From NCBI RefSeq assembly GCF_041320595.1, contig NZ_CP166625.1, positions 558,001-622,000 on the forward strand: a stretch of 64,000 bases of DNA. The letters are read 5' to 3'. Positions within the stretch are counted from its first letter, which is position 1, and each line of letters opens with the position of its first letter. Positions 47,001 to 56,575 of the stretch are shown here, one piece after another. The notes under the pieces were generated by a model. The model had not been told where the DNA came from. It ran no database searches and saw only the letters and a list, made by a program, of their open reading frames with translations. Position numbers and translations under genes: made by a program. Origin of the DNA: Pleomorphomonas sp. PLEO (GTDB lineage Bacteria; Pseudomonadota; Alphaproteobacteria; Rhizobiales; Pleomorphomonadaceae).

Positions 47001-47085
47001 CATGGTTCCGATTGTGGAGGAACAACAATCCCTGCTATCCCTCGCCAATAAGAAAAAGAAAGTATCTTTAAATAGGATTCTTACC

Positions 47086-48162
47086 TTGGAAACGGCCATC
47101 GGAGCGATCACTGAAAAGACCGATAGGGCAGCGAGTGAGCGTCGCCTTCTCAGAGTCCTCGATGGCGAGCGGATGTGGCCACCGCCGGTTTGGATGATGC
47201 GTCAAGCCGGACGCTACCTTCCCGAATATCGGGCGACGAGAGCCAGAGCTGGATCCTTCCTCGATCTCTGCTATGCACCTGCTCTGGCTACCGAGGTGAC
47301 CCTGCAACCGATCCGTCGCTTCGGCTTCGATGCGGCAATTTTGTTTTCCGACATTTTGGTCGTTCCACACGCCCTTGGTCAGAAGGTTTGGTTCGTCGAA
47401 GGCGAAGGCCCGAGGCTTGAGCGGGTCGATCTGGCTCACCTTGTTCTGGAACCGGATCGTCTGCTCACGCGGCTTGAGCCAGTCATCGAGGCGGTGTCAT
47501 CCATCCGTGCGGAGCTTCCCGACGAGACGGCCTTCCTTGGCTTCTGCGGTGCGCCCTGGACGCTGATCACCTACATGATCGCGGGACGTGGCACCCCCGA
47601 CCAGATGCCGGCACGGCGGGCGGCGCTGAGCGACCCGATCGGTATCGATCGGCTGGTCGATATCCTTGTGGACGCTTCGATCACCTACCTCGCCGCTCAG
47701 CTGAGGGCAGGCGCCGATGCGGTGCAGATTTTCGATACCTGGGCCGGCGTGCTGGATGATGCTGGTTTCCAGCGTTTTGTGATCGAGCCCACGCGCCGCA
47801 TCGTCGAAGGCTTGCGCGCTGAGATACCTGGCGCGCGGGTGATCGGCTTTCCAAAAGGGGCGGGCGGCCATCTTCCGATTTATGTGCGGGAGACCGGGGT
47901 CGATGCCGTTGGCGTCGATTGGCAGGCTTCGCTTGATTTTGTTCGTGACGATGTGCAGCCGCTCGTCGCCGTTCAAGGCAACCTCGACCCGCTGCATCTC
48001 GTCACGGGTGGGGATATGCTGGATGCCGCTGTTGATCGAATCCTTGCCCGGTTGGGTGAGGGTAGGCTGATCTTCAACCTCGGCCATGGCATCACGCCGG
48101 ACGGCTCGATCGACAATGTCGCGCGCATGCTGGCACGAGTGCGTGGTGTTGGGGGACGATAA
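47086..48162 (+). CDS. hemE: Uroporphyrinogen decarboxylase
   Basis: A heme-pathway enzyme converting uroporphyrinogen III to coproporphyrinogen III. The signature [17 protein letters not shown] and [19 protein letters not shown] and GNLDP are intact. The start is uncertain: the frame is open from an ATG at 47002 (386 residues), but that adds 28 residues not typical of HemE. A TTG at 47086 (358 residues), with AGGA eight to eleven bases before it, gives a normal length, and I use it. hemJ follows with a one-base overlap. Confidence 0.93.
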   Translation: METAIGAITEKTDRAASERRLLRVLDGERMWPPPVWMMRQAGRYLPEYRATRARAGSFLDLCYAPALATEVTLQPIRRFGFDAAILFSDILVVPHALGQKVWFVEGEGPRLERVDLAHLVLEPDRLLTRLEPVIEAVSSIRAELPDETAFLGFCGAPWTLITYMIAGRGTPDQMPARRAALSDPIGIDRLVDILVDASITYLAAQLRAGADAVQIFDTWAGVLDDAGFQRFVIEPTRRIVEGLRAEIPGARVIGFPKGAGGHLPIYVRETGVDAVGVDWQASLDFVRDDVQPLVAVQGNLDPLHLVTGGDMLDAAVDRILARLGEGRLIFNLGHGITPDGSIDNVARMLARVRGVGGR

Positions 48163-48596
48163 TGGGTCTCGGCTATGACTGGATCAAGATCGGCCACCTG
48201 TTTTCGGTGATCGCCTGGATGGCCGGTATCTTCTATTTGCCGCGTCTTTTTGTGTATCACGCCGATGCTGAGACCGGCTCAGTTCAGTCCGAAACCTTCA
48301 AGGTGATGGAACGCCGATTGCTGAAGGGCATCATGCGGCCGGCGATGTATGCCACTTGGGTTTTTGGTCTTTGGCTTGGAGTAAAGGGAGCATGGTTTTC
48401 CACGGCGTCCTGGCTGTGGTTGAAACTCCTCTTCGTGCTCGGCCTGACCGTCTATCATTATCAGCTCGATGCTTGGCGCAAGGCCTTCGAACGGGATGCG
48501 AATCAGCATGCCGCGCGCTTCTTCCGCATGATGAACGAGCTGCCGACGCTGATCCTCTTCGCCATTCTTGTGCTGGTCGTACTGAAGCCGTTCTAA
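48162..48596 (+). CDS. hemJ: Protoporphyrinogen oxidase HemJ
   Basis: A 144-residue membrane protein with four hydrophobic segments. The N-terminal KIGHLFSVIAWMAGIFYLPRLFVYH holds the conserved histidine; MRPAMYATWVFGLWL and LKLLFVLGLTVYHYQLD follow. HemJ oxidises protoporphyrinogen IX in bacteria without HemG/HemY. The TAATG overlap with hemE shows a heme operon. Normal family length. Confidence 0.93.
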   Translation: MGLGYDWIKIGHLFSVIAWMAGIFYLPRLFVYHADAETGSVQSETFKVMERRLLKGIMRPAMYATWVFGLWLGVKGAWFSTASWLWLKLLFVLGLTVYHYQLDAWRKAFERDANQHAARFFRMMNELPTLILFAILVLVVLKPF

Positions 48597-48603
48597 AAGC
48601 CAG

Positions 48604-48617
48604 TACGAGACCTCGTA
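48604..48617 (+). terminator. Small hairpin after hemJ
   Basis: TACGAG-AC-CTCGTA is a 6-bp inverted repeat eight bases after the hemJ stop. No T-run; possibly a 3'-end stabiliser or weak terminator. Confidence 0.3.
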
Positions 48618-48781
48618 GTCCCTGAGTCTTGCCGCGCCGGACGGAACAGGGTATAGCGAAATCGTCCCTCACTTCGCGGACAGGCGTATCCAGGCCGAGA
48701 AGGTCTGGAGAGTTTCCCCCCGCGGCGGTTCCCCACCGTTGCTGCCAGCCCGCGTCCTTCGGAAAAGATCGTCGATGCGTA

Positions 48782-48803
48782 TCCCCAAGCAGGGGAATTT
48801 TTT
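48782..48803 (+). promoter_or_regulatory. Terminator-like hairpin in the rho leader
   Basis: TCCCC-AAGCA-GGGGA is followed by ATTTTTT, 46 bases before the rho start. It has the layout of an intrinsic terminator or attenuator. E. coli rho is autoregulated by premature termination in its leader, so attenuation is plausible; the mechanism here is inference. Confidence 0.5.
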
Positions 48804-48848
48804 GTTTTCGACTTCGATTCCTTTTTCCAGCCAAGAGATGCCTTGTCC

Positions 48849-50114
48849 ATGTCGGAGATGAAACTCCAGGATCTCAAGAAGAAGACCCCCACCGAACTTC
48901 TGGCCGTTGCGGAAGAGGTCGAGGTGGAAAATGCCTCGACCATGCGCAAGCAGGAATTGCTGTTTGCCATTTTGAAGCAGCTCGCCGAGCAAGAAGTCGA
49001 TATCATCGGCGAGGGCGTTGTCGAAGTGCTCCAGGACGGCTTTGGCTTCCTGCGTTCGCCTGACGCCAACTATCTGCCGGGTCCTGACGACATCTACATT
49101 TCGCCGGCGCAAATTCGCCGCTTCTCGCTCAGGACCGGTGATACCGTCGAAGGGCAGATTCGTAGCCCCAAGGAGGGCGAGCGCTATTTCGCGCTGCTCA
49201 AGGTCAACACCGTCAATTTCGAAGACCCCGAGAAGGCGCGCCACAAGGTGCACTTCGACAACCTGACGCCGCTCTATCCGGATGAGCGCTTCCGCATGGA
49301 AGTCGAAGGCGTCCCGTCGAAGGATTTCTCGGCCCGTGTCATCGATATCGTGGCACCGCTCGGCAAGGGCCAGCGCGCGCTGATCGTCGCGCCGCCGCGT
49401 ACCGGCAAGACCGTTCTGTTGCAGAACATCGCCCACTCGATCACCACCAACCACCCGGAATGCTACCTGATCGTTCTTCTGATTGACGAGCGCCCGGAAG
49501 AAGTGACCGACATGCAGCGTTCGGTACGGGGCGAGGTGGTTTCCTCGACTTTTGACGAACCGGCGACACGCCACGTTCAAGTAGCGGAAATGGTCATCGA
49601 AAAGGCCAAGCGTCTGGTCGAGCATGGCCGCGACGTGGTCATTTTACTTGATTCGATCACCCGCCTCGGTCGCGCTTACAACACGGTGGTGCCGTCTTCC
49701 GGCAAGGTGCTGACAGGTGGTGTCGATGCCAACGCGCTGCAGCGGCCGAAGCGCTTCTTCGGCGCGGCTCGAAATATCGAACAGGGCGGGTCCTTGACCA
49801 TCATTGCCACCGCGTTGATCGATACGGGCAGCCGTATGGACGAGGTTATCTTCGAAGAGTTCAAGGGCACTGGTAACTCGGAAATCATCCTGGATCGCAA
49901 GATCTCGGACAAACGCGTGTTCCCGGCCATCGATATCCAGCGTTCCGGTACCCGCAAGGAAGACCTGCTGGTGGTCCCCGACAAGCTCAAGAAGACCTTT
50001 GTTCTCCGTCGTATTCTCAATCCGATGGGGACAACGGACGCGACCGAGTTCCTGCTGGACAAGCTCCGGCAGACGCGGACCAACGGCGACTTCTTCGATT
50101 CCATGAACACTTGA
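48849..50114 (+). CDS. rho: Transcription termination factor Rho
   Basis: A 421-residue hexameric RNA helicase that ends transcription. The N-terminal Rho_N helix domain ([13 protein letters not shown]), cold-shock-like RNA-binding domain ([20 protein letters not shown]), Walker [15 protein letters not shown], Walker [17 protein letters not shown] and Q-loop are all present. The ATG at 48849 fits the family; a TTG two codons earlier is unlikely. A 250-base leader with a terminator-like hairpin precedes it. Confidence 0.97.
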   Translation: MSEMKLQDLKKKTPTELLAVAEEVEVENASTMRKQELLFAILKQLAEQEVDIIGEGVVEVLQDGFGFLRSPDANYLPGPDDIYISPAQIRRFSLRTGDTVEGQIRSPKEGERYFALLKVNTVNFEDPEKARHKVHFDNLTPLYPDERFRMEVEGVPSKDFSARVIDIVAPLGKGQRALIVAPPRTGKTVLLQNIAHSITTNHPECYLIVLLIDERPEEVTDMQRSVRGEVVSSTFDEPATRHVQVAEMVIEKAKRLVEHGRDVVILLDSITRLGRAYNTVVPSSGKVLTGGVDANALQRPKRFFGAARNIEQGGSLTIIATALIDTGSRMDEVIFEEFKGTGNSEIILDRKISDKRVFPAIDIQRSGTRKEDLLVVPDKLKKTFVLRRILNPMGTTDATEFLLDKLRQTRTNGDFFDSMNT

Positions 50115-50127
50115 CATCCGGCTCGTG

Positions 50128-50143
50128 TGTTTCACGTGAATCA
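50128..50143. promoter_or_regulatory. Near-perfect parS site after rho
   Basis: TGTTTCACGTGAATCA differs by one base from the parS 16-mer at 51715-51730. It lies 13 bases after the rho stop and 5.4 kb from parB. Probably a second ParB nucleation site. Confidence 0.75.
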
Positions 50144-50189
50144 TCGGCGGATATCGATTCGTCGCCGTTCCAGTTCCTGCGCGACATAC

Positions 50190-50210
50190 AAAGGGCCCAT
50201 CGGGCCCTTT
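50190..50210 (+). terminator. Terminator-like hairpin downstream of rho
   Basis: AAAGGGCCC pairs with GGGCCCTTT across ATC, giving a perfect 9-bp stem. It is 75 bases after rho and 93 before mnmE; the T-run is only three bases. Confidence 0.65.
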
Positions 50211-50302
50211 GCCATTTGTGCGGCTCGGCCATTCTCATATTGGCCAAGGGAACTCGCCCGGCTCGGCATCTTGAACGAATGATCAAACCAAAGGATTGAG
50301 TC

Positions 50303-51601
50303 GTGTCCGATACGATCTTCGCCTTGTCGTCCGGGGCTCTGCCAAGTGGCGTCGCGATGGTCCGAGTCTCCGGACCTGACGTCCGATTCGTACTCGAAAC
50401 AACCGTTGGCCAGTTGCCAGCACCTCGCCACGCGACCTTGAAAACCTTCCGTGGCGTCGGGGGTGAGGTCATCGATCGTGGGGTGGTGTTGTTCTTTCCG
50501 GCTCCAGGCAGTTTTACCGGTGAGGACATTGCCGAGTTCCATTTGCATGGTGGCAGGGCGGTCGTTGCGGCTTTTGTCGCCTTTCTTGGAAGTCTTCCGG
50601 GAACGAGGCTCGCCGAGGCTGGTGAGTTTACCCGTCGTGCCTTCGACAATGGTCGGCTCGATCTCACGGAAGCGGAAGGCCTCGCGGACCTCATCGTTGC
50701 CGATACAGAAGCCCAACGGCGTCAAGCCGTGCGTCTCGCTGGTGGCGCCTTCCGGACAAGGGCCGAGGACTGGCGGCGGCGCCTGATCGATTTGCGGGCC
50801 TACGTCGAGGCGGACCTCGATTTTTCCGACGAGGAGGATGTGCCGGAAGATATTTCCAGCGCCGTCGGCACTGGGATTGGTGCCTTGCGGGCGGAGATGG
50901 AGCGTGAACTATCGGCTGGCCAACGTGGCGAGCGTATCCGCGATGGCTTTGAAGTGGTGGTGCTTGGTCCACCCAATGCCGGCAAGTCCAGTCTGGTCAA
51001 TGCGCTGTCCGAGCGTGAAGTCGCCATTGTTACCGACATTCCCGGCACGACCCGCGATCTCCTGGAGGTCCATCTCGATCTCGGTGGCTACGCTGTTACG
51101 TTGGTGGATACGGCAGGCCTGCGGGACGGTGGCGATGTGATCGAGGTTGAGGGTATGCGACGGGGCAGGGCGCGGGCACAGTCCGCTGACCTGATCCTCT
51201 GGCTTGACGAGAACGGCGGCGATCCTCCTCAGGACATCACGACGCTGGGAGGGAAGGTTCTGAGTGTGCAGACCAAGGCCGATCTCAATTCTTCTAATCG
51301 CGAAGGGCTGACGATCTCCATTCACGACCGAGCTTCAGTTGATCGACTCCTTCATCGATTGTCTCAGGAAGCGGCTGGGCGTCTCGGAGGTGAGGCGCCG
51401 CTGGTGAGCCGGGCACGCCAACGACAGTGTTTGGAACAAGCAGTCAGCGCACTCAGGGATATAGAAGTTTCGGGACTTCCAGCTGAGATCGTGGCCGATC
51501 GACTGCGTCAAACTGGCGAGGCGCTCGGTCGACTGACCGGCCGCATTGACGTTGAAGAGGTACTTGGCTCGATATTCTCGACGTTCTGCATCGGCAAATA
51601 A
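50303..51601 (+). CDS. mnmE: tRNA modification GTPase MnmE
   Basis: A 432-residue GTPase that, with MnmG, installs cmnm5-type groups at wobble U34. N-terminal tetrahydrofolate-binding domain (residues 1-120, GSFTGEDIAEFHLHGG), helical domain, then an inserted G domain with Walker A GPPNAGKSS (222-230), DTAGLR (269) and a divergent NKxD as TKAD. The C-terminal FCIGK (428-432) is the catalytic end motif. Start is a GTG at 50303. It stands separately from mnmG, with a parS site between. Confidence 0.95.
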   Translation: MSDTIFALSSGALPSGVAMVRVSGPDVRFVLETTVGQLPAPRHATLKTFRGVGGEVIDRGVVLFFPAPGSFTGEDIAEFHLHGGRAVVAAFVAFLGSLPGTRLAEAGEFTRRAFDNGRLDLTEAEGLADLIVADTEAQRRQAVRLAGGAFRTRAEDWRRRLIDLRAYVEADLDFSDEEDVPEDISSAVGTGIGALRAEMERELSAGQRGERIRDGFEVVVLGPPNAGKSSLVNALSEREVAIVTDIPGTTRDLLEVHLDLGGYAVTLVDTAGLRDGGDVIEVEGMRRGRARAQSADLILWLDENGGDPPQDITTLGGKVLSVQTKADLNSSNREGLTISIHDRASVDRLLHRLSQEAAGRLGGEAPLVSRARQRQCLEQAVSALRDIEVSGLPAEIVADRLRQTGEALGRLTGRIDVEEVLGSIFSTFCIGK

Positions 51602-51993
51602 TCGATTCCAATCCGAAACGATTATCCGAAGTTGCCGCGGACCACGCCGTCGTATCGCTCGCCCGCACCTGGGAAGTGGGGCGCATTTCTGGCAAGCTTC
51701 CAAAATATTAACGGTGTTTCACGTGAAACACTCCACAGCTTGTGGAAAACTATTCGGATTCGCTACCGAACCGATTCCGGAAAACCGGCTCTTTCCTCCA
51801 AGAGCTAGCTTGAAAAGCGCAGAAATCAGCGCTTTCGGCTTTGACCTTTGGGGCAATTCTGACCTATTAAGGCATCCCCAAGCTTTAAGGGCTGGCGTCT
51901 GTGACGTGGGGATCAGGTGTGGATGGCCCGGCAATAATGGGCACCTCGGCCGTTTTTTGCAAAGTTTGCTAACTTGCAACATCAGGAGCGATG
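51602..51993. other. Intergenic control region between mnmE and mnmG
   Basis: Nearly 390 bases without a gene. It holds the perfect parS (51715-51730), a DnaA-box-like TTTTCCACA on the minus strand (51741-51749) identical to the one in oriC, and three GATTC (GANTC, CcrM-type) sites at 51604, 51757 and 51773. The promoter of the mnmG-rsmG-parA operon must lie here. Confidence 0.7.
51714..51731. promoter_or_regulatory. Perfect parS centromere site
   Basis: GTGTTTCACGTGAAACAC is a perfect 18-bp palindrome containing the parS core GTTTCACGTGAAAC bound by ParB in Caulobacter and Bacillus. It lies 5 kb from oriC and 3.8 kb upstream of parB. Confidence 0.95.
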
Positions 51994-53874
51994 GTGAGCG
52001 ATCTGGAACGCTTCGACGTCATTGTTATCGGTGGTGGCCACGCGGGCGCCGAGGCGGCGCATGCCGCGTCGCGCAGCGGTGCCAAGACAGCACTGGTTAC
52101 GCATGACTTTTCAACGGTCGGCGCCATGTCCTGCAATCCGGCGATCGGCGGTCTGGGTAAGGGGCACTTGGTCCGTGAGGTCGATGCTCTCGACGGGTTG
52201 ATGGGCCGAGTCGCCGATGCAGCGGGTATACAGTTTCGCTTGCTCAACCGGCGCAAGGGCCCGGCCGTGCGCGGCCCTCGTGCCCAAGCCGATCGTAAGC
52301 TCTACAAGGCCGCGATGCAGGCAGAGATCGCATCGGCGGCCAATTTGACGGTTGTCGAAGGCGAAGCCGACGATATCGTGGTTTCAAACGGTCGCGTCGG
52401 AGCCGTTGTTATGGCTGACGGGCGTCGGCTGACCTGTGGCGCCGTCGTGTTGACCACCGGGACTTTTCTGTCGGGACTTATTCATCTCGGACCCAAAACA
52501 ACACCCGCCGGCCGTATTGGAGAAAAGCCGGCCTTGGGCTTGTCTCGGACGCTGTCGCGGCTTGGTTTGCGGCTAGGGCGCCTCAAAACCGGCACGCCGC
52601 CTCGTCTTGACCGCCATTCCATTGATTATACGGCCCTTGAATCCCAGCCGGGCGACGACGATCCTGAGCCTTTCTCGACGTTGACCGCCGCCATCACTCA
52701 GCCACAGGTGGCCTGTCACATCACCCGGACAGGTGAGGCTACCCACCGAGTCATCCGCGACAACGTCCATCGCTCGCCGATGTATTCCGGGCAGATCGGT
52801 AGTCGCGGTCCTCGCTATTGTCCGTCGATCGAGGACAAGATCGTTCGCTTCGGCGATCGCGATGGCCACCAGATTTTCCTGGAGCCGGAGGGGCTGGACA
52901 GCGACCTCGTCTACCCGAACGGTATTTCGACTTCCCTGCCGGAGGATGTGCAAGACGCCATTATCGCCTCCATTCCCGGTCTAGAGCATGCGCGTATCGT
53001 TCAGTATGGCTATGCCATCGAATACGACCATATCGATCCTCGCGAGCTGCAGCCGACCCTTGAAGCCAAGAAGTTGACTGGCTTGTTCCTGGCTGGCCAA
53101 ATCAACGGCACCACCGGTTATGAAGAGGCGGCGGCGCAGGGTTTGGTTGCCGGCCTTAATGCCGCGCGGCGGGCTAGTGGGGCCGAAGGCGTCACCTTCG
53201 ACCGGGCCGAGGCCTATCTTGGCGTGATGATCGACGACCTCGTCACCAAAGGCGTGAGCGAGCCCTATCGCATGTTCACCTCACGTGCCGAGTATCGGCT
53301 TTCCCTCAGAGCCGATAATGCCGACCAGCGCTTGACCAATCGAGGGCTCGCCCTTGGCGTCGTCGGATCGACGCGCGCTGAAGCCTTCTCGGCAAAGGTT
53401 GTGGCGCTTGAAGCTGCCCGGCAATTGGCTCGTTCGCTTTCTCTCAGTCCCCGCGAGGCGGAAGGCCACGGTCTTGCGCTCAATCAGGATGGCGTTCGGC
53501 GGACCGCCTACGAACTCTTGTCCTATCCGGATATGTCCCTTGCCCGTCTTGCCGCCATTTGGCCAGATCTGGGGCGTTTTGATGGGGTCACGACCGGGGC
53601 GCTGGAAACCGAGGCGCTTTATGCGGTCTACCTCAATCGTCAGGATGCCGATATTGCCGCTTTCCGGCGCGATGAGGCGCGCGCGTTGCCGGTCGATCTC
53701 GAATACGGAGCCGTGACGGGTCTCTCCAACGAAGTGCGACAGAGGCTCGAAGCGGTGCGCCCAGCGACACTCGGGCAGGCTGGTCGTATCGATGGTGTGA
53801 CGCCGGCCAGCCTGACGCTGCTTCTCGCCCATTTACGCAAGCTCGCAGCGCAGCCGAAAGGGGCGGTGGCCTGA
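51994..53874 (+). CDS. mnmG: tRNA uridine-5-carboxymethylaminomethyl modification enzyme MnmG
   Basis: A 626-residue FAD enzyme and partner of MnmE in wobble-uridine modification. The FAD motif [15 protein letters not shown] is near the N-terminus, [20 protein letters not shown] is the family signature, and [18 protein letters not shown] and the C-terminal GidA-associated domain are intact. I prefer the GTG at 51994 over the ATG one codon before it, because AGGAG is five bases from the GTG but only two from the ATG. rsmG follows with a one-base overlap. Confidence 0.96.
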   Translation: MSDLERFDVIVIGGGHAGAEAAHAASRSGAKTALVTHDFSTVGAMSCNPAIGGLGKGHLVREVDALDGLMGRVADAAGIQFRLLNRRKGPAVRGPRAQADRKLYKAAMQAEIASAANLTVVEGEADDIVVSNGRVGAVVMADGRRLTCGAVVLTTGTFLSGLIHLGPKTTPAGRIGEKPALGLSRTLSRLGLRLGRLKTGTPPRLDRHSIDYTALESQPGDDDPEPFSTLTAAITQPQVACHITRTGEATHRVIRDNVHRSPMYSGQIGSRGPRYCPSIEDKIVRFGDRDGHQIFLEPEGLDSDLVYPNGISTSLPEDVQDAIIASIPGLEHARIVQYGYAIEYDHIDPRELQPTLEAKKLTGLFLAGQINGTTGYEEAAAQGLVAGLNAARRASGAEGVTFDRAEAYLGVMIDDLVTKGVSEPYRMFTSRAEYRLSLRADNADQRLTNRGLALGVVGSTRAEAFSAKVVALEAARQLARSLSLSPREAEGHGLALNQDGVRRTAYELLSYPDMSLARLAAIWPDLGRFDGVTTGALETEALYAVYLNRQDADIAAFRRDEARALPVDLEYGAVTGLSNEVRQRLEAVRPATLGQAGRIDGVTPASLTLLLAHLRKLAAQPKGAVA

Positions 53875-54581
53875 TGGTCGGCAAGGCAAACAAGACCATG
53901 GCAGGCGATAGCGACGGCCTCGACGCTGTGCGTGCCATCTTGCCGCTTGATGCTGCGATGGAAGCGCGCTTTACGGCCTATGTCGAACTCGTCCGGAAAT
54001 GGCAGCCGGTCAAGAACCTGGTAGCGCCGTCGACGCTGCCTGATATTTGGCGCCGGCACGTTGCCGATGGTGCGCAGGCTTTTGCCGCGCTTCCGGCAGC
54101 GAAACGATGGCTCGATCTCGGATCTGGCGCAGGTTTCCCAGGCCTCGTAACAGCCATTCTGCTTGCCGACATCGAGGGTGGCTCAGTAACCTTGGTAGAG
54201 TCCAATGGGCGCAAGGCAGCCTTTTTGCAGGCGGTGGCCAGAGAGTTGAAATTGCCGGCCAGGGTCGTTTCCGATCGCATCGAGTCGATACCGGAACGAT
54301 TAGCGGATCCGGACAATCGATTCGATGCCGTTTCGGCGCGCGCGCTCGCCTCGCTCGACAAACTTCTGGCCTATGCCGAGCCCTGGTTGACGACTGGAGC
54401 GACCGGCGTTTTCCACAAGGGCCAGGATTTTGACGCGGAGCGCCGGCAAGCCGCTCTCGCGTGGAGTTTCGATCTGGTAGAACAGCAGAGCCGGATCGAG
54501 CCCGACAGTCGCATAGTCCTCGTCGATCACGTCCGCCGGCTGTTAACCGCCGGCCTTCCAAAGCAGGATGCCCGCCGATGA
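53874..54581 (+). CDS. rsmG: 16S rRNA (guanine527-N7)-methyltransferase RsmG
   Basis: A 235-residue SAM methyltransferase (GidB). Motif I LDLGSGAGFPGLVTAILLA (near residue 80), VESNGRKAAFLQ, and FDAVSARALASLDKLL are typical. It modifies G527 in the 530 loop of 16S rRNA. It starts in the last base of the mnmG stop and overlaps parA by four bases, so mnmG-rsmG-parA is one operon. Confidence 0.95.
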   Translation: MVGKANKTMAGDSDGLDAVRAILPLDAAMEARFTAYVELVRKWQPVKNLVAPSTLPDIWRRHVADGAQAFAALPAAKRWLDLGSGAGFPGLVTAILLADIEGGSVTLVESNGRKAAFLQAVARELKLPARVVSDRIESIPERLADPDNRFDAVSARALASLDKLLAYAEPWLTTGATGVFHKGQDFDAERRQAALAWSFDLVEQQSRIEPDSRIVLVDHVRRLLTAGLPKQDARR

Positions 54582-55405
54582 ACCGCCTTCCCTTGAGTCC
54601 CCGCGTGTTATCGTTGGCCAACCAAAAAGGTGGAGTCGGCAAAACCACGACGGCCATCAACCTTGGTACGGCGCTCGCCGCCATCGGCGAGGAAGTGTTG
54701 ATCATCGACCTCGACCCGCAGGGCAATGCGTCAACCGGCCTCGGCATCGATCGTAAGTCGCGCAAGGTGTCGACCTACGATGTGCTGATCGGCGAAGCGG
54801 AGCTTCGGGAAGCATTGGTGCCGACGGCGGTCCCGCGCCTCACCGTGGCGCCATCAACGCTGGACAATCTTGGTGTCGAGCTGGAGATCGCCAGTTCCGG
54901 GGACCGTGCTTACCGCCTCAGAAAGGCGATCGCCCGGCATGTCGAGGCGGTGGAGGCCGGTGGAGAAAAGCACTTCACCTATGTGTTGATCGACTGTCCG
55001 CCGTCGCTCAATCTTCTCACCATCAACGCCCTGTCGGCATCGCATTCCATCCTGGTGCCATTGCAGTGCGAGTTTTTCGCGCTGGAGGGGCTTTCGCAGC
55101 TTTTGTCCACCGTCGAGCAGGTTAAGCGCAGCCTCAATCCCGAGCTTGGCATCCACGGAATCGTGCTCACCATGTACGATGGTCGCAACAACCTGAGTGC
55201 CCAGGTAGTGCAGGACGTTCGCACCAACATGGGGGATGCCGTTTACGAGACGATCATTCCACGCAACGTTCGGGTTTCCGAAGCGCCCTCTTATGGGAAG
55301 CCGGCGCTGCTTTACGATCTCAAGTGCAGCGGCAGTCAGGCCTATCTGAAGCTGGCCTCCGAGATCATCCAGCGTGAGCGGCGTTTCCGCGCCGTCGCCG
55401 CCTGA
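54578..55405 (+). CDS. parA: Chromosome partitioning ATPase ParA
   Basis: A 275-residue Walker-type ATPase that moves ParB-parS complexes to the cell pole. The deviant Walker A KGGVGKTT is at residues 17-24, with DLDPQGNASTGLG and LIDCPPSLNLLT following. The ATG at 54578 overlaps the rsmG stop (ATGA). parB begins about 100 bases later. Length is normal for chromosomal ParA. Confidence 0.97.
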   Translation: MNRLPLSPRVLSLANQKGGVGKTTTAINLGTALAAIGEEVLIIDLDPQGNASTGLGIDRKSRKVSTYDVLIGEAELREALVPTAVPRLTVAPSTLDNLGVELEIASSGDRAYRLRKAIARHVEAVEAGGEKHFTYVLIDCPPSLNLLTINALSASHSILVPLQCEFFALEGLSQLLSTVEQVKRSLNPELGIHGIVLTMYDGRNNLSAQVVQDVRTNMGDAVYETIIPRNVRVSEAPSYGKPALLYDLKCSGSQAYLKLASEIIQRERRFRAVAA

Positions 55406-55511
55406 AGCGTTTCTGATCCGAAATTAAATCTACCGCAGGGTGCGGGGCATCAGACTACAAGACCCTGTTTCCAGCTGGATTTCAGAGGTCGATGAAAGCG
55501 AAGGGGAAGTC

Positions 55512-56396
55512 ATGAGCAGCGTCAGCGACGAGAGCGGACGTCGACGGCTCGGCCGGGGGCTTGCGGCGCTGATTGGCGACGCCAGCTCGGAGTTCGAAGT
55601 GGTGGAGCGGGTACGTGGTCTTCGCAAGGTGGCGATTGATCTCATCCGGGCCAATCCCAAAAACCCGCGCCGGCTGTTCAAGGAGGCGGAACTCGACGAA
55701 CTGGCTGGCTCGATCCATCAGCATGGCATGATCCAGCCGGTGGTGGTGCGACCGGCGCCGGGTGGCGGCAACGGTTTCGAACTGATCGCCGGCGAGCGGC
55801 GCTGGCGGGCGGCGCAGAAGGCCGGCCTGCACGAGATCCCCGTCGTTATCCAGGATGTTACTGACCGCGAGGCGATGGAGATCGCCATCATTGAAAACGT
55901 TCAGCGGCAGGATCTCAATCCGCTGGAAGAGGCGATGGGCTACGATCAGCTGATCCAGGAATTCGAATATACGCAGAATGACCTTGCCGCGGTGATCGGC
56001 AAGAGTCGCAGCCATGTCGCCAACACGCTGCGTCTCCTCAAGCTGCCGGAATCGGTGAAGCAGTATCTCAACGATGGTGCGATGACTGCTGGCCACGCCC
56101 GCGCGCTAATCGCCGCGCCCGACCCGGCGGCGCTGGCCAAGCGCATCGTCGAGGAAGGCTTGACGGTGCGTTCGGCCGAGACGCTGGCGCAGGCTACCAT
56201 TTCCGAGCCACATGGCCGGGCAAAGACGGCAAAACCCGATAAGGATGCCGATACCCGCGCGCTCGAGAAGCGATTGTCGGACGTATTGGGATTTTCCGTG
56301 GAGATCCGTCACAAGCCTGACGGCTCCGGCGAAGTGCGGCTGCGTTACGGCAGTCTCGATCAGCTCGACGATATTGTCCGCCGGCTTGAAGCCTGA
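55512..56396 (+). CDS. parB: Chromosome partitioning protein ParB
   Basis: A 294-residue centromere-binding CTPase. The N-terminal ParA-interacting LGRGLAALIG is at residues 13-22, NPKNPRR at 48-54, the CTP-binding GERRWRA at 94-100 and IENVQRQDLNP at 127-137; a central HTH (LAAVIGKSRSHVANTLRLL) reads parS, and a C-terminal dimerisation domain follows. The ATG at 55512 follows AAGGGGAAG. It should load at the parS sites at 50128 and 51715. Confidence 0.97.
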   Translation: MSSVSDESGRRRLGRGLAALIGDASSEFEVVERVRGLRKVAIDLIRANPKNPRRLFKEAELDELAGSIHQHGMIQPVVVRPAPGGGNGFELIAGERRWRAAQKAGLHEIPVVIQDVTDREAMEIAIIENVQRQDLNPLEEAMGYDQLIQEFEYTQNDLAAVIGKSRSHVANTLRLLKLPESVKQYLNDGAMTAGHARALIAAPDPAALAKRIVEEGLTVRSAETLAQATISEPHGRAKTAKPDKDADTRALEKRLSDVLGFSVEIRHKPDGSGEVRLRYGSLDQLDDIVRRLEA

Positions 56397-56437
56397 GACT
56401 TACGAATTCGATTCGTACCCGAAAGATTCGCTAACGA

Positions 56438-56467
56438 AACGCCCCGACGGTCACCCGCCGGGGCGTT
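56438..56467 (+). terminator. Terminator after parB
   Basis: AACGCCCCG pairs with CGGGGCGTT around a 12-base loop, about 40 bases after the parB stop. The following GTCATTT is a weak T-run. It also faces the convergent C-S lyase gene. Confidence 0.7.
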
Positions 56468-56575
56468 GTCATTTCGGATCCGTATCCGATTTTCATAGAT
56501 TACGAATTCTCTTTGAAGATCATTTGGATAGCGGATTTGAAACGAACGACGACGCGCGCCTTATGAAACAGATCG

